A stretch of 64,000 nucleotides of DNA from Bacteroidales bacterium (lineage in GTDB: Bacteria > Bacteroidota > Bacteroidia > Bacteroidales > P3), in contig JAIKVZ010000018.1 of the NCBI GenBank assembly GCA_024685285.1, forward strand, positions 1 through 64,000, in the 5' to 3' direction. Position 1 is the first letter of the stretch. Each line of letters starts with the position of its first letter. Position numbers and translations under genes: made by a program. This document shows positions 41,491 through 51,458 of this stretch, one piece after another. The notes under the pieces were generated by a model that saw only the letters and a list, made by a program, of their open reading frames with translations, was not told the DNA's origin and searched no databases.

Positions 41491-43545
41491 ATGGAAGAGA
41501 CCAACGAAATGCAGAACCCCGTCAACGAGGAGATGCAGCAGAATGCCCCAGAGGCAACCCTAAACCAAACCACTGATGTTGAACCCGCCGCTGAGCAGCC
41601 TACTGCCGACGTGCAATCAGAGCCTGCTCCTGTTGCTGTGCCAGAAGCTAAAACTGAACCCGAACAAGAGTCGGAGCAACAGCAGGAAACCATCACCGAG
41701 CCTACAGTAGAGCCATTGGCTGAAACTGTTGCCGAAGCCGCTCAACCTGACGAAGATCAACCCAAAGAAGAGGCTGAACCCGAGGCAGACTACAGCCAAT
41801 GCAGCCGTGAAGAACTGCTTGCCGCGCTCAACGACCTATTGGCCGACGATGTTCAGAAAATCAAGAACCGCGTTGCTACTATTCGCAACCGTTTCAATAC
41901 CCTCAACCATGAGGCACAACAAACCGCTTATGAGGCTTTTCTGGCCGACGGCGGCAATAAAGACGACTATAACCAGACCGACGACGCCGTGGCCGAAGCC
42001 TTTCACAAGGCATACGCAATATATCGCGAGCGCCGCCAAAAATATGCCGAGGCTCTCGAAATCCAGAAAAAGAAGAACCTCGAAGCCAAGCAACAGATAC
42101 TTGAAGAGTTGCGTCAACTTATTGACTCGGGCGAAGAGTCACTTAAGAATACATACGACAACTTCAATGCCATCCAGGATCGCTGGAAAGCCATAGGCGA
42201 TGTACCTCGCGAGAGCCTTAACGACCTCTGGCAGAACTATCATTTTCTCATTGAGCAATTCTTTAATAAAGTCAAGATAAACAAGGAATTGCGTATGCTT
42301 GACTTAAAGCGCAACTTGGAACAGAAAATCGAACTCTGCGAGAAAGCCGAAGAGCTGATAGTTGAACCTTCTATTGACACCGCTTTCAAGGGTTTGCAGA
42401 ACCTCCGTGCACAGTGGAAAGAGATAGGTCCCGTGCCCACAGAGCAGAACGAGGAGATTTGGCAACGCTTCTGCAATGCCGCCAACCGCATTGACGAGCG
42501 CCGTAGCGAATACTACGAACAGCGCCGTGAGGAGTTTGACAAGAACCTGCTTGCCAAACAAGCACTAATTGATAAGGCTGCCGAGCTCACCGAACACACT
42601 CCTCAAAGTACCAAGGAGTGGAACGACCTCACCGCCGCCCTCGACGAGTTGCTCAAAGTATGGAAAACCATTGGGCCCGTGGCTCGCGAAGTAAATGAGG
42701 AGATTTGGTCGAAATTCAAGGGCATGATTGACCAGCACTACAGCCAGAAGAAAGAGCACTTCGGTGCCATCCGCGACGAACAGACCGAGAACTACAATAA
42801 GAAGATAGCTCTCTGCCTCAAAGCCGAAGCAATTGCAAAGCGCGAAGACTGGAAGAAGGCTACAGAGGAAATCCTCGCCTTGCAGAACGAATGGAAAGAA
42901 ATAGGTCCTGTGAGCCGCAAGGTTAGCGACAAGGTATGGCAGCGTTTCCGCGGCGCCTGTGACGAGTTCTTTGCCAAAAAGGGCGATTTCTTCAAAGACC
43001 GCCGTGCCTCTGAAAAAGAGAATCTGGCCAAGAAAGAGTCCATAATAGCATCCCTCAAAGAGCATCAGTTCGGCGAAGACAAAGAAGAGAACCTTAATAT
43101 TATCAAGGACTTCCAACGCCAGTGGGCCGAGGTGGGCTTTGTGCCAATGGCCGACAAGGAACGTCTACAAAAAGAGTTCCGAACCCTCATTAACGGCATA
43201 TTCGAAAAACTGAAAATATCAGCGCGCGAAGCCGAAGAGACAGCATACCGCGAGCGTCTGCGTAACATTGCCGGCGAAGGTCGCAACTTTGTTCACAGCG
43301 AACGTCAGGAACTCAACGACAGCATAGAGAAACTGCGCAACGACCTCAACCTGTGGGAAAACAACCTCGGTTTCTTGGCTTCGTCAAAACAGGCCGACCT
43401 GCTTAAAGAGGAGTTTGAGAAAAAAATGCAGGGTGCCCGCCAACAGCTTGCTCTGCTGCAGGCCAAACTGCGCATTCTAGACGAGACCGAGAAAGCGGAG
43501 AAAGAGTCAAAAGACAACACCGACAATGCTAAAGAGGAGAATTAA
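41491..43545 (+). CDS. DUF349 domain-containing protein
   Basis: Repeated WKxIGPV...NEEIWxxF...R blocks; Glu/Pro-rich N-terminus. Confidence 0.85.
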   Translation: MEETNEMQNPVNEEMQQNAPEATLNQTTDVEPAAEQPTADVQSEPAPVAVPEAKTEPEQESEQQQETITEPTVEPLAETVAEAAQPDEDQPKEEAEPEADYSQCSREELLAALNDLLADDVQKIKNRVATIRNRFNTLNHEAQQTAYEAFLADGGNKDDYNQTDDAVAEAFHKAYAIYRERRQKYAEALEIQKKKNLEAKQQILEELRQLIDSGEESLKNTYDNFNAIQDRWKAIGDVPRESLNDLWQNYHFLIEQFFNKVKINKELRMLDLKRNLEQKIELCEKAEELIVEPSIDTAFKGLQNLRAQWKEIGPVPTEQNEEIWQRFCNAANRIDERRSEYYEQRREEFDKNLLAKQALIDKAAELTEHTPQSTKEWNDLTAALDELLKVWKTIGPVAREVNEEIWSKFKGMIDQHYSQKKEHFGAIRDEQTENYNKKIALCLKAEAIAKREDWKKATEEILALQNEWKEIGPVSRKVSDKVWQRFRGACDEFFAKKGDFFKDRRASEKENLAKKESIIASLKEHQFGEDKEENLNIIKDFQRQWAEVGFVPMADKERLQKEFRTLINGIFEKLKISAREAEETAYRERLRNIAGEGRNFVHSERQELNDSIEKLRNDLNLWENNLGFLASSKQADLLKEEFEKKMQGARQQLALLQAKLRILDETEKAEKESKDNTDNAKEEN

Positions 43546-44506
43546 TTTCATATCAGCAACAGCAATTACACTTGCACTTGTCGCCTGCTCCAACCATAGG
43601 GCAGGCGACAACGTTGTGCATTTCGAGCGTTTCGAGCAGCTCATCTTTGACACCCCGACAGACCAGCTCGGGGCTCGTCTGCAAACCGAACAGAGCCGTT
43701 TCAGCACCACCTTGCTCAACATACAGCCATCGGACGCTCAATATATGGCTATGCTTTCAGGCTTTGTTACGGACCCCGTTGTGCGCGACATATACCACAC
43801 AACCGATAGTCTCTATCACGATTTGAGTGACATTGAGGCCAGAGTTGGCTCTGCTTTGAACAAGGCAACCAAGCTTATGCCAACACTCGACTACCGCCAT
43901 TTCTACACTTTAGTAACAGCCGATTTTGACGATTACCGTAACCGCGTGTTCTGCGACGACCACAGTCTTGCCATCTCTATTGACAAATATGCCCTACCCT
44001 ACCTTGAACGCTACAACCACTTCGGCGTGCCCATGTATATTGTAAACCTCTGCACACGTGACCATATTGTGGCCGACTGCATGGCTGCCATTGCTCGGGC
44101 CAATATAGAGTTACCCGATGCCGATATGACTCTGCTCGACTATATGGTAGCCGAAGGCAAAACACTTTATTTCGTATCGCAAGCCATGCCGTCAACACCC
44201 GACACGATAGTGGCCCGCTACACCGCCGAACAGATGGAATGGATGATCAAAAACGAACACAACGTATGGGCTTACTTTGTCCAGAATCAGCTGCTCTACT
44301 CTATCGACCGTTCTCAGTTTCACAACTTTATTGACGATGCCCCCAAGACCAACGCATTCGGCGATGGCTCTGCACCGCGCACAGCGGCATACATAGGCTG
44401 GCAAATTGTGAACCAATATATGAAACGAACCCACGCCTCGATGAGCGAATTGTTTGCTTATACCAACTCTCAGTCAATACTCCAGAAATCGAACTACAGG
44501 CCGTAA
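43526..44506 (+). CDS. GldB-like lipoprotein
   Basis: Lipobox ITLALVAC; FERFEQLIFDTP...YNHFGVPMYIVNLC...AAYIGWQIVNQYMKRTHASMSELFAYTNSQSILQKSNYRP. Confidence 0.7.
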   Translation: MLKRRINFISATAITLALVACSNHRAGDNVVHFERFEQLIFDTPTDQLGARLQTEQSRFSTTLLNIQPSDAQYMAMLSGFVTDPVVRDIYHTTDSLYHDLSDIEARVGSALNKATKLMPTLDYRHFYTLVTADFDDYRNRVFCDDHSLAISIDKYALPYLERYNHFGVPMYIVNLCTRDHIVADCMAAIARANIELPDADMTLLDYMVAEGKTLYFVSQAMPSTPDTIVARYTAEQMEWMIKNEHNVWAYFVQNQLLYSIDRSQFHNFIDDAPKTNAFGDGSAPRTAAYIGWQIVNQYMKRTHASMSELFAYTNSQSILQKSNYRP

Positions 44507-44535
44507 CCATAATTACAAAACAGAAACAACTACTT

Positions 44536-45483
44536 ATGAAAATGAAAATAAGAGTGGTCGTCAACCCAATATCGGGTATTGGTCGCCAAAAAAAGATAGA
44601 AACAGTATTGAAGACCAACCTTAACCAGGATATCTTTGACTATGAGGTATGCTATACCGAGCGCATACACCACGGTACCGAACTGGCCCGCGAAGCCGCC
44701 GACAAAGGCTATGATTGCGTGGTGGCTGTAGGCGGCGACGGCAGCGTGAATGATGTTGTGACCGGCATCTACGGCACTAACACCCGTTTGGGCATAATAC
44801 CCTGCGGCAGCGGCAACGGATTGGCACGTTGCCTCAAGATACCCTTGGTGCCCGCCTTGGCCGTGCGCGCCCTTAACCAATGCCACGAGGAGAGCATCGA
44901 CGTGATGACCATTAACGACAAGTACGTCTCGGTCAATCTCTCGGGTGTGGGCTTCGATGCCTACATAGCCCGCCTTATGAAAGCTGCCAAATCGCGCGGT
45001 TTCTCGGCCTACATGAGTTTCATGCTACGTGAATATGCCACATATCAGTGCAACGACTACCAACTCACTATCGACGGCCGGCAATACACCCGCAACGCAT
45101 GGCTGATTGCATTCGCCAACAGCAACCAATTTGGATATAACGCTGCCGTGGCGCCGCTGGCCAAACTCGACGACGGCCTGATTGATGTAGTGGTGCTTGA
45201 CAAGATTCCCATCGAACATCTTGCCCTCACTGTGCCGCTGGCCTACGCCAACCACTTCGAGCTTTCGCAACACTGCGAGATGTTTAAAGCCAAAGATATA
45301 CTTGTTGAAGGCAATATCGACAAGTGGGTGAATATCGACGGCGAGGCTGAGAACCTCGGAACCTCAGTGCATTTTGTCAACCATCACCAGGCTCTAAATA
45401 TTTACTCTCGCGACATAACGCGTCCTATAGTTGGCATAGTGAACGAGGTGAAACCAAAGAGACCAACGCACCCGGTAAAATGA
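44536..45483 (+). CDS. Diacylglycerol kinase family lipid kinase
   Basis: VVNPISGIGRQKK...VVAVGGDGSVNDVVTGI...LGIIPCGSGNGLARCL. Confidence 0.92.
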   Translation: MKMKIRVVVNPISGIGRQKKIETVLKTNLNQDIFDYEVCYTERIHHGTELAREAADKGYDCVVAVGGDGSVNDVVTGIYGTNTRLGIIPCGSGNGLARCLKIPLVPALAVRALNQCHEESIDVMTINDKYVSVNLSGVGFDAYIARLMKAAKSRGFSAYMSFMLREYATYQCNDYQLTIDGRQYTRNAWLIAFANSNQFGYNAAVAPLAKLDDGLIDVVVLDKIPIEHLALTVPLAYANHFELSQHCEMFKAKDILVEGNIDKWVNIDGEAENLGTSVHFVNHHQALNIYSRDITRPIVGIVNEVKPKRPTHPVK

Positions 45484-45791
45484 ACATAGTATACTCCACC
45501 AACCCCGATTTTGACTACAATGCCGACTCCGAGCCAGAGGTAGTTACCCTACCGCCGGCACAACAGCGCTTGATTGTGCGGCTCGAGCGCCGGGGAGGCA
45601 AGCTGTCCACCATGGTCGATGGCTTTGTTGGCACCGGTGAGGACCTGTCGGCGCTGGGTAGGACGTTGAAAAACCGCTGCGGCGTGGGCGGAACAGCAAA
45701 GGATGGCGTAATTATTATCCAAGGCGATCGCCGCGACGACGTGCTAAAACTGCTCTTGGCCGCAGGCTATCGCGCCAAACGAGGCAATTGA
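45480..45791 (+). CDS. SUI1/YciH-like translation initiation factor
   Basis: RLERRGGKLSTMVDGFVG...LKNRCGVGGTAKDGVIIIQGDRRDDVLKLLLAAGYRAK. Confidence 0.92.
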   Translation: MNIVYSTNPDFDYNADSEPEVVTLPPAQQRLIVRLERRGGKLSTMVDGFVGTGEDLSALGRTLKNRCGVGGTAKDGVIIIQGDRRDDVLKLLLAAGYRAKRGN

Positions 45792-45803
45792 AACTATAAT
45801 TAA

Positions 45804-45841
45804 CAACAGTGGAGGGCTGCATAAGCAACCCTCCACTGTTG
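45804..45841. terminator. Bidirectional hairpin terminator between convergent genes
   Basis: CAACAGTGGAGGG (45804-45816) / CCCTCCACTGTTG (45829-45841), 13-bp perfect stem. Confidence 0.8.
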
Positions 45842-45875
45842 GTTTATAGACCGAGATAATACTGTTTGATGATGG

Positions 45876-47156
45876 TTACCAGGCGAAGAGCGGACGGTTC
45901 TGCATCATCTCGTTGACTTGGCCTGTGATCTTGGCACGCACAGCCTCGTCGGTCGGGTTGCAGAGCACGGTATCAATCATGTCGACAATCACCTGCATGT
46001 CGCCTTCCTTCAGGCCACGGGTGGTGATAGCGGGCGTTCCAACGCGCAGACCGCTGGTCTTGAAGGCGCTGCGGCTGTCGAAAGGAACCATGTTCTTGTT
46101 CACCGTGATGTCGGCGGCCACGAGGGCGTTTTCGGCTTCCTTACCGGTGAGTTCGGGGAACTTGGTGCGCAGGTCGATGAGCATGAGGTGGTTGTCTGTA
46201 CCGCCGCTGATGACCTTGTAGCCTTTGTTGACGAAGGCTTCGCACATCACCTTGGCGTTCTTCATCACCTGCTGGATGTACTGGTCGTAGCTGTCGGTCA
46301 GAGCCTCGCCAAATGCAACGGCCTTGGCGGCGATGACGTGCTCGAGAGGACCGCCCTGGGTGCCGGGGAACACAGCGCTGTCGAGGAGGGCACTCATTTT
46401 CTTGATTTCACCTTTCGGAGTGGTCTTACCCCAAGGATTGTCGAAGTCTTGACCCATCAGAATCATACCGCCACGGGGTCCGCGGAGGGTCTTGTGGGTG
46501 GTGGTGGTGACGATGTGGCAATACTTCACGGCGTTGTTGAGGTAGCCCTTGGCAATCATGCCGCTGGGGTGGCTGATGTCGCCCATGAGGATAGCGCCGA
46601 TACGGTCGGCAATTTCGCGCATCTTGGCCCAATCCCAGTCACGGCTGTAGGCGCTGCCGCCGCCGATGATGAGCTTCGGACGGAACTCGAGGGCTTTCTT
46701 CTCCATATCCTCGTAGTCGACGGTGCCGGTCTCTTCCTTCACCTGGTAGCCAACAACTTTGTAGTTGATACCGCTGAAGTTCACGGGGCTGCCGTGCGAA
46801 AGGTGACCACCGTGGTTGAGGTCCATGCCCATGAAGGTGTCGCCGCTGTTGAGGCAAGCCAGGAAGACGGCCATGTTGGCCTGTGCACCGCTGTGGGGCT
46901 GCACGTTGGCCCAGCAGGCGCCGTAGAGCTTCTTGGCACGCTCGATGGCGATGGTCTCGCTCTGGTCGACAATCTGGCAACCGCCGTAGTAGAGCTTGCC
47001 GGGATAGCCTTCGGCATACTTGTTGGTCATGACAGAACCCATGGCTTCCATCACCTGGTCGCTGACGAAGTTCTCGGAGGCAATCAGCTCGATGCCTTTG
47101 GTCTGACGCTCACGCTCTTTCTGGATGAGGTCAAAAATCTGTGTATCTCTTTGCAT
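45876..47156 (-). CDS. glyA: Serine hydroxymethyltransferase
   Basis: [61 protein letters not shown]. Confidence 0.96.
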   Translation of the reverse strand: MQRDTQIFDLIQKERERQTKGIELIASENFVSDQVMEAMGSVMTNKYAEGYPGKLYYGGCQIVDQSETIAIERAKKLYGACWANVQPHSGAQANMAVFLACLNSGDTFMGMDLNHGGHLSHGSPVNFSGINYKVVGYQVKEETGTVDYEDMEKKALEFRPKLIIGGGSAYSRDWDWAKMREIADRIGAILMGDISHPSGMIAKGYLNNAVKYCHIVTTTTHKTLRGPRGGMILMGQDFDNPWGKTTPKGEIKKMSALLDSAVFPGTQGGPLEHVIAAKAVAFGEALTDSYDQYIQQVMKNAKVMCEAFVNKGYKVISGGTDNHLMLIDLRTKFPELTGKEAENALVAADITVNKNMVPFDSRSAFKTSGLRVGTPAITTRGLKEGDMQVIVDMIDTVLCNPTDEAVRAKITGQVNEMMQNRPLFAW

Positions 47157-47298
47157 ATCAGATATGTATTAATTTTTTAACAAATATTTGTATTTTGCAA
47201 ATATACAATTTTTTCGTGAAAATATGCAAAAAAATAAAAAATAATGTGCGATTTCACTCCGAACAAAGCGTCAATTTGCTAAAGAATTGAAAATTTTT

Positions 47299-47329
47299 TT
47301 TGCTGATTCAAAAAAAACGCGTAACTTTG
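47299..47329 (+). promoter_or_regulatory. Bacteroidota-type promoter
   Basis: TTTG (47299-47302) N19 TAACTTTG (47322-47329). Confidence 0.7.
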
Positions 47330-47432
47330 CAAATTGAAACCCTCAAACAAAAATACGATTGGCCTTGTCGTGCATAATAACATTTTGAGGTATGCAAGAT
47401 TAATGAAATTCAATGAGACAAAAAAACAAATA

Positions 47433-49166
47433 ATGAAAAGACTAATACTTTTGGCAAGCATAGCGTTGGCGGCAAGTTTGGTTCAGGCACAAGTCATCGT
47501 TACTGACACCAGTGATTTTCAACGCGTTAAACACATCCTTAGAGTCGATAAAACATATTGCAGCGGGTTGAGCCACGTCATGGCCATCCTTCCATATATG
47601 CAAAGCAACCACTACCAGATAATCGAGAATCCCGTCGTTTTTTCTAACGGCACAGTCCGCAACAACGCGGAAGGCGGCAATAAATATATCGGATATGACC
47701 TATACTCGTCAGAAATGAACCAATTAAGCAACGTTTTCGAGTTAGGTATGGAGTTCGACGTGGCCACTATCAATATCAATGTCGACTTCAATGCCATCGA
47801 CACGATATACCCATACGACACCACGAGCAGCGAATACACCGAAAACATAGGCGCCATAAGCGAGTATGTCCTGCCGCACCATTCACATATCGACTCTGTG
47901 TCAAACATACTGTGGAACCAGTCGACCGACATCATTGATTACGCGCGGCGCTGCTATCTGTATACAGCTAACCAATTGAATTACATTAATGCTAATACAG
48001 GTATCCACAGTTTACAGGACATCATCAACAATGGCGGGGGCGACTGCGGAAACTTCTCGTCCTATTATATCTCGTTGCTTCGCTGCCGCAACATCCCAGC
48101 GCGCCATGTCGTAACAGTATTGGGTATGAACGACTGCCACATATGGGCTGAGTTCTACCTGCAGAACTATGGATGGATACCAGTTGACCCCACATTCAAG
48201 AACGGGAATCCTTCTGGCGACTACTTTGGCCACAAAAACAGCTCGCACTATGTCACCACACTTGGCATAGGGCTGACCAACTATAAATTTGGAGCCTATG
48301 ACGAGCCCATACAGATTACACTGTTGCAGCTGGATTATTGGTACTGGTGGTACTATAACCCTTGCACTTCTGCCGACTTCGACTTCTTAGTTCAACGCCT
48401 GCCGACTGCAACCGTGAAAGGTATCTCTTCAGACCCAATCATGGGAAGCGTATACGGCGGTGGACGGTTTGTTGTCGACAGCACGGCCACACTGACAGCC
48501 TCGGCCTACTCTGGATACCACTTCACTCACTGGAGCAACGGCTCGACAGACAATCCTTACACTTTTACAGTGCAAGAAAACAAGACATTGACGGCTTTCT
48601 TTGCCGCAGACGGCGGGTCAACACAGGACACTGTTTATGTACACGACACCGCCTATGTCGTTCTGCATGACACAACCTACATCACTACCCATGATACCAT
48701 TACGAGGATTGATACAGTGACGATTACGGAATATATTTACGTCCATGATACAACGGTTGTCACCGACACGATAGCGCTGACCGAATATGTTCCAGTTCAC
48801 GACACCATTATAGTTAACGATACGGTCACACTGACGGAGTACGTAACGGTGCACGACACCACAATTGTCACAGATACGTTGCGCATTGTCGACACCATTT
48901 ATATTAACGATACAATTTATATCGACACCGCTGGCGTAGGCATCGACGAGATGACTATGCTGAAGGTGAAGATGTACGTGCAAGGCACTGACATCGTGAT
49001 CGAAAACGCCGATAACAACCGCGTACGCATATATGATGCTGTGGGCCGCATGTTGGCTGTGAAGCAGGATGCGGTGTCACCGGTACGCTTCCCGGTAGCA
49101 ACATCAGGCGTATATGTGGTGAAAGTGGGCAACCTGCCGGCCCGCAAAATCGTCGTGGTAAGATGA
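47433..49166 (+). CDS. Secreted transglutaminase-like protein with InlB-like repeat, 18-aa tandem repeats and C-terminal sorting domain
   Basis: Signal peptide MKRLILLASIALAASLVQAQ; GGGDCGNFSSYYISLLRCRNIPARHV...CHIWAEFYLQNYGWIPVDPTF (Cys-His-Asp); YHFTHWSNGSTDNPYTFTVQENKTLTAFF; C-terminal VRIYDAVGRMLA...VYVVKVGNLPARKIVVVR. Confidence 0.82.
   Translation: MKRLILLASIALAASLVQAQVIVTDTSDFQRVKHILRVDKTYCSGLSHVMAILPYMQSNHYQIIENPVVFSNGTVRNNAEGGNKYIGYDLYSSEMNQLSNVFELGMEFDVATININVDFNAIDTIYPYDTTSSEYTENIGAISEYVLPHHSHIDSVSNILWNQSTDIIDYARRCYLYTANQLNYINANTGIHSLQDIINNGGGDCGNFSSYYISLLRCRNIPARHVVTVLGMNDCHIWAEFYLQNYGWIPVDPTFKNGNPSGDYFGHKNSSHYVTTLGIGLTNYKFGAYDEPIQITLLQLDYWYWWYYNPCTSADFDFLVQRLPTATVKGISSDPIMGSVYGGGRFVVDSTATLTASAYSGYHFTHWSNGSTDNPYTFTVQENKTLTAFFAADGGSTQDTVYVHDTAYVVLHDTTYITTHDTITRIDTVTITEYIYVHDTTVVTDTIALTEYVPVHDTIIVNDTVTLTEYVTVHDTTIVTDTLRIVDTIYINDTIYIDTAGVGIDEMTMLKVKMYVQGTDIVIENADNNRVRIYDAVGRMLAVKQDAVSPVRFPVATSGVYVVKVGNLPARKIVVVR
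48723..48884 (+). repeat. Three 54-nt (18-aa) in-frame tandem repeats
   Basis: ITEYIYVHDTTVVTDTIA / LTEYVPVHDTIIVNDTVT / LTEYVTVHDTTIVTDTLR, flanked by looser HDT repeats over 48631-48930. Confidence 0.9.
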
Positions 49167-49191
49167 AACGATTTAAATATTGAAGATTTAT

Positions 49192-49222
49192 TTTGCCATA
49201 TCGCGAAAAAGTTGTAACTTTG
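49192..49222 (+). promoter_or_regulatory. Bacteroidota-type promoter
   Basis: TTTG (49192-49195) N19 TAACTTTG (49215-49222), 32 nt before ATG 49254. Confidence 0.7.
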
Positions 49223-49253
49223 CAGCTGGATTTTTAATGGCAAAATTGTAAAA

Positions 49254-50609
49254 ATGAAGAGAGTAATCACCATCATCCTGCTTACCCTGGCGGCAAGCAT
49301 CACCCTCGAGGCACAGACTCCCGCATGGGAGAGTGCGGTGCGTCTTTACGGCTACAAGAACGACAATGGAACTTGGAAAATAGCGCCGCAGTACCAACGC
49401 GCAGGCGAGTTCCAAGGCCACGGTGCACGCCGCTGGGCCGTGGTAAAACTTGACGGCAAATGGGGCTGCATAGATGTTGACGGCAACCTTGTTGTGCGCA
49501 ACCTGTTCGACACCCGTGATGTGGCCGAGGAGGCCGGCAAGGAGTGGGAGATTGTGGCCGAGCCCGGTCGCTGGGTATACCCTTCGCGCAACCAGGGTGA
49601 CGGCAAGTGGGGCTTTGTGGACTATTACGGCCGCTGGAAATACCAGCCCGTGTATGAGGCCGCCAACCCCTTCTACGGAACCGACCCCAAAGCCTTCGCC
49701 ACCGTGCGCAAAGACGGCCGCTGGGGCTGCATCGACGGCAAGGGCGTGATGGTTATCAACCCCATATTCCTCACCGCCGACCAGGCCGCCGAAGCCGGCA
49801 AGCAATGGATTCATGGCCGCAACTACTACACATGGCGCACCCCTGTCACCAATCCAAAAACCGGTCTGTGGGGCTTTGTCGACTATCTCGGCCGCTGGGC
49901 AGTGCCACCAATCTACCAAGACCACGACTACTTTGGCAGCGACAACAACTATACCTATACTCAGGTCAAGCAGGACGGCCGCTGGGGCAATATCGACCGC
50001 AATGGCAACATCGTTTCAACGCCCATCTTCTTTACAAAGGAGGATGCCGCATACGCCCTGTCGCAATATGAACATGGCCGCACTCTCGAAGGCTGGCGCC
50101 TGCCAGTGACCAACCCCGTTAACGGCAAGTGGGGCTGGGTTGACTGGAGCGGCGAGTGGCGTATAAAACCCATCTACGAAGGTGCAACCCGTTTTGCCAA
50201 CGACACCGGCCTCTTCGCCACCGCCAAGCTCGACGGCTATTGGCTCGCCATCAGCGACACCGGCGACCACCTCTCGCGCAATGTCTTCACCCTCAGCAGC
50301 GAAGCCTGGCTGGCCGGCAACGAGTGGGACACCTACCAGGAACTCGGCCACTGGCTCTATCCTGTGCAAGATCCTGGCACCCAGGCATGGGGCTACGTCG
50401 ACTACAAAGGCATATATGTCATCAAGCCCATATTTGAGGACGCCAAACTCTTCACCTTTGTATGGAACGACCGTGTTGCTCCAGCCAAGATGGACGGCAA
50501 GTGGGGTTGCATAGACCATACCGGCCAGTTTGTGGTGGCCAACATCTACAACACCTCGGCCGAGGCCCAGATAGCGGGCCGCCGCTGGGCCGAAGGCCAC
50601 AAGTTTTGA
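49254..50609 (+). CDS. WG repeat-containing secreted protein
   Basis: Signal peptide; repeated GKWGCID / GKWGFVDYYGRW / GRWGCIDGKG motifs through the protein. Confidence 0.88.
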   Translation: MKRVITIILLTLAASITLEAQTPAWESAVRLYGYKNDNGTWKIAPQYQRAGEFQGHGARRWAVVKLDGKWGCIDVDGNLVVRNLFDTRDVAEEAGKEWEIVAEPGRWVYPSRNQGDGKWGFVDYYGRWKYQPVYEAANPFYGTDPKAFATVRKDGRWGCIDGKGVMVINPIFLTADQAAEAGKQWIHGRNYYTWRTPVTNPKTGLWGFVDYLGRWAVPPIYQDHDYFGSDNNYTYTQVKQDGRWGNIDRNGNIVSTPIFFTKEDAAYALSQYEHGRTLEGWRLPVTNPVNGKWGWVDWSGEWRIKPIYEGATRFANDTGLFATAKLDGYWLAISDTGDHLSRNVFTLSSEAWLAGNEWDTYQELGHWLYPVQDPGTQAWGYVDYKGIYVIKPIFEDAKLFTFVWNDRVAPAKMDGKWGCIDHTGQFVVANIYNTSAEAQIAGRRWAEGHKF

Positions 50610-50636
50610 CACATCATATAAAAAAAACTTAACGTT

Positions 50637-51419
50637 ATGAACAAAATTGGCTTTTGGGCGGCAATATTGCTGGCATTATCGCTGACAGCCTGCACCGATA
50701 AAGAATCCGTAATGCAGGAAATGTCCTGTATTGACGTGACATATTTCATCGACGGTTCAAAAAAGAGTAATACCTTCCAGAACATCGGGGGGTACCGCAC
50801 ACTGCTCGCCGACTTGGTGGCGGAAGCCGGAAACGGACACAAGGTGAACATCCGTATCGACAGGATGACCCTCTCTGGCTTTGCAATGACAGAGTTGGAC
50901 AGCACCGTGTCATTGGTCACACCTGACGCGGCGGCCGCCTACACCGAGCGCAAAAACATGGCGGGGTATGACGTCACTATCACTTACAACTCCGTAACCG
51001 ACACATACGACATCAGCACCTCCGACATCACCCAACACCAAACCAACCAACATCTTTGGCAATGCACCGAGGACGACTACGCCGTCCGTTTCATGTTTTG
51101 GACTGACAGCACGATGTACGTCGAAATCGAAGGCGGTGAAGACAAAGACTTTTTAGGACTTCGGGAAACCTTCTGCTCGTATAGAATCGACCACATTGAG
51201 GATTACCCAGACCCCTCCAGTGACGACCCAGACGACTCAGCGGTTATTTATGACAATTTACTAATGTATCTATCTAACGGCTCTATTATTGGACTTTATG
51301 CATTCGACTTATCATCTTCGGAATTACATTATTTATTAATAGCAGATATTACGATATATGCTGTACTAGGATATTGCAGTAATTGTGTAATATATCTCGA
51401 TATGAACATATTATTCTAA
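50637..51419 (+). CDS. Hypothetical lipoprotein
   Basis: Lipobox LSLTAC after short signal peptide; no recognised domain. Confidence 0.6.
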   Translation: MNKIGFWAAILLALSLTACTDKESVMQEMSCIDVTYFIDGSKKSNTFQNIGGYRTLLADLVAEAGNGHKVNIRIDRMTLSGFAMTELDSTVSLVTPDAAAAYTERKNMAGYDVTITYNSVTDTYDISTSDITQHQTNQHLWQCTEDDYAVRFMFWTDSTMYVEIEGGEDKDFLGLRETFCSYRIDHIEDYPDPSSDDPDDSAVIYDNLLMYLSNGSIIGLYAFDLSSSELHYLLIADITIYAVLGYCSNCVIYLDMNILF

Positions 51420-51458
51420 ACATACGAACACTATGAAAAAGGTATTCATTAACTAACT

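Noticed and set aside
45918-47180. 420-aa open frame antisense to glyA
   Set aside because: Shadow ORF of a highly conserved gene; no independent start context or domain.
48723-48884. 54-nt tandem repeats considered as a non-coding satellite
   Set aside because: They remain in frame and encode a coherent 18-aa stalk repeat within a secreted protein.
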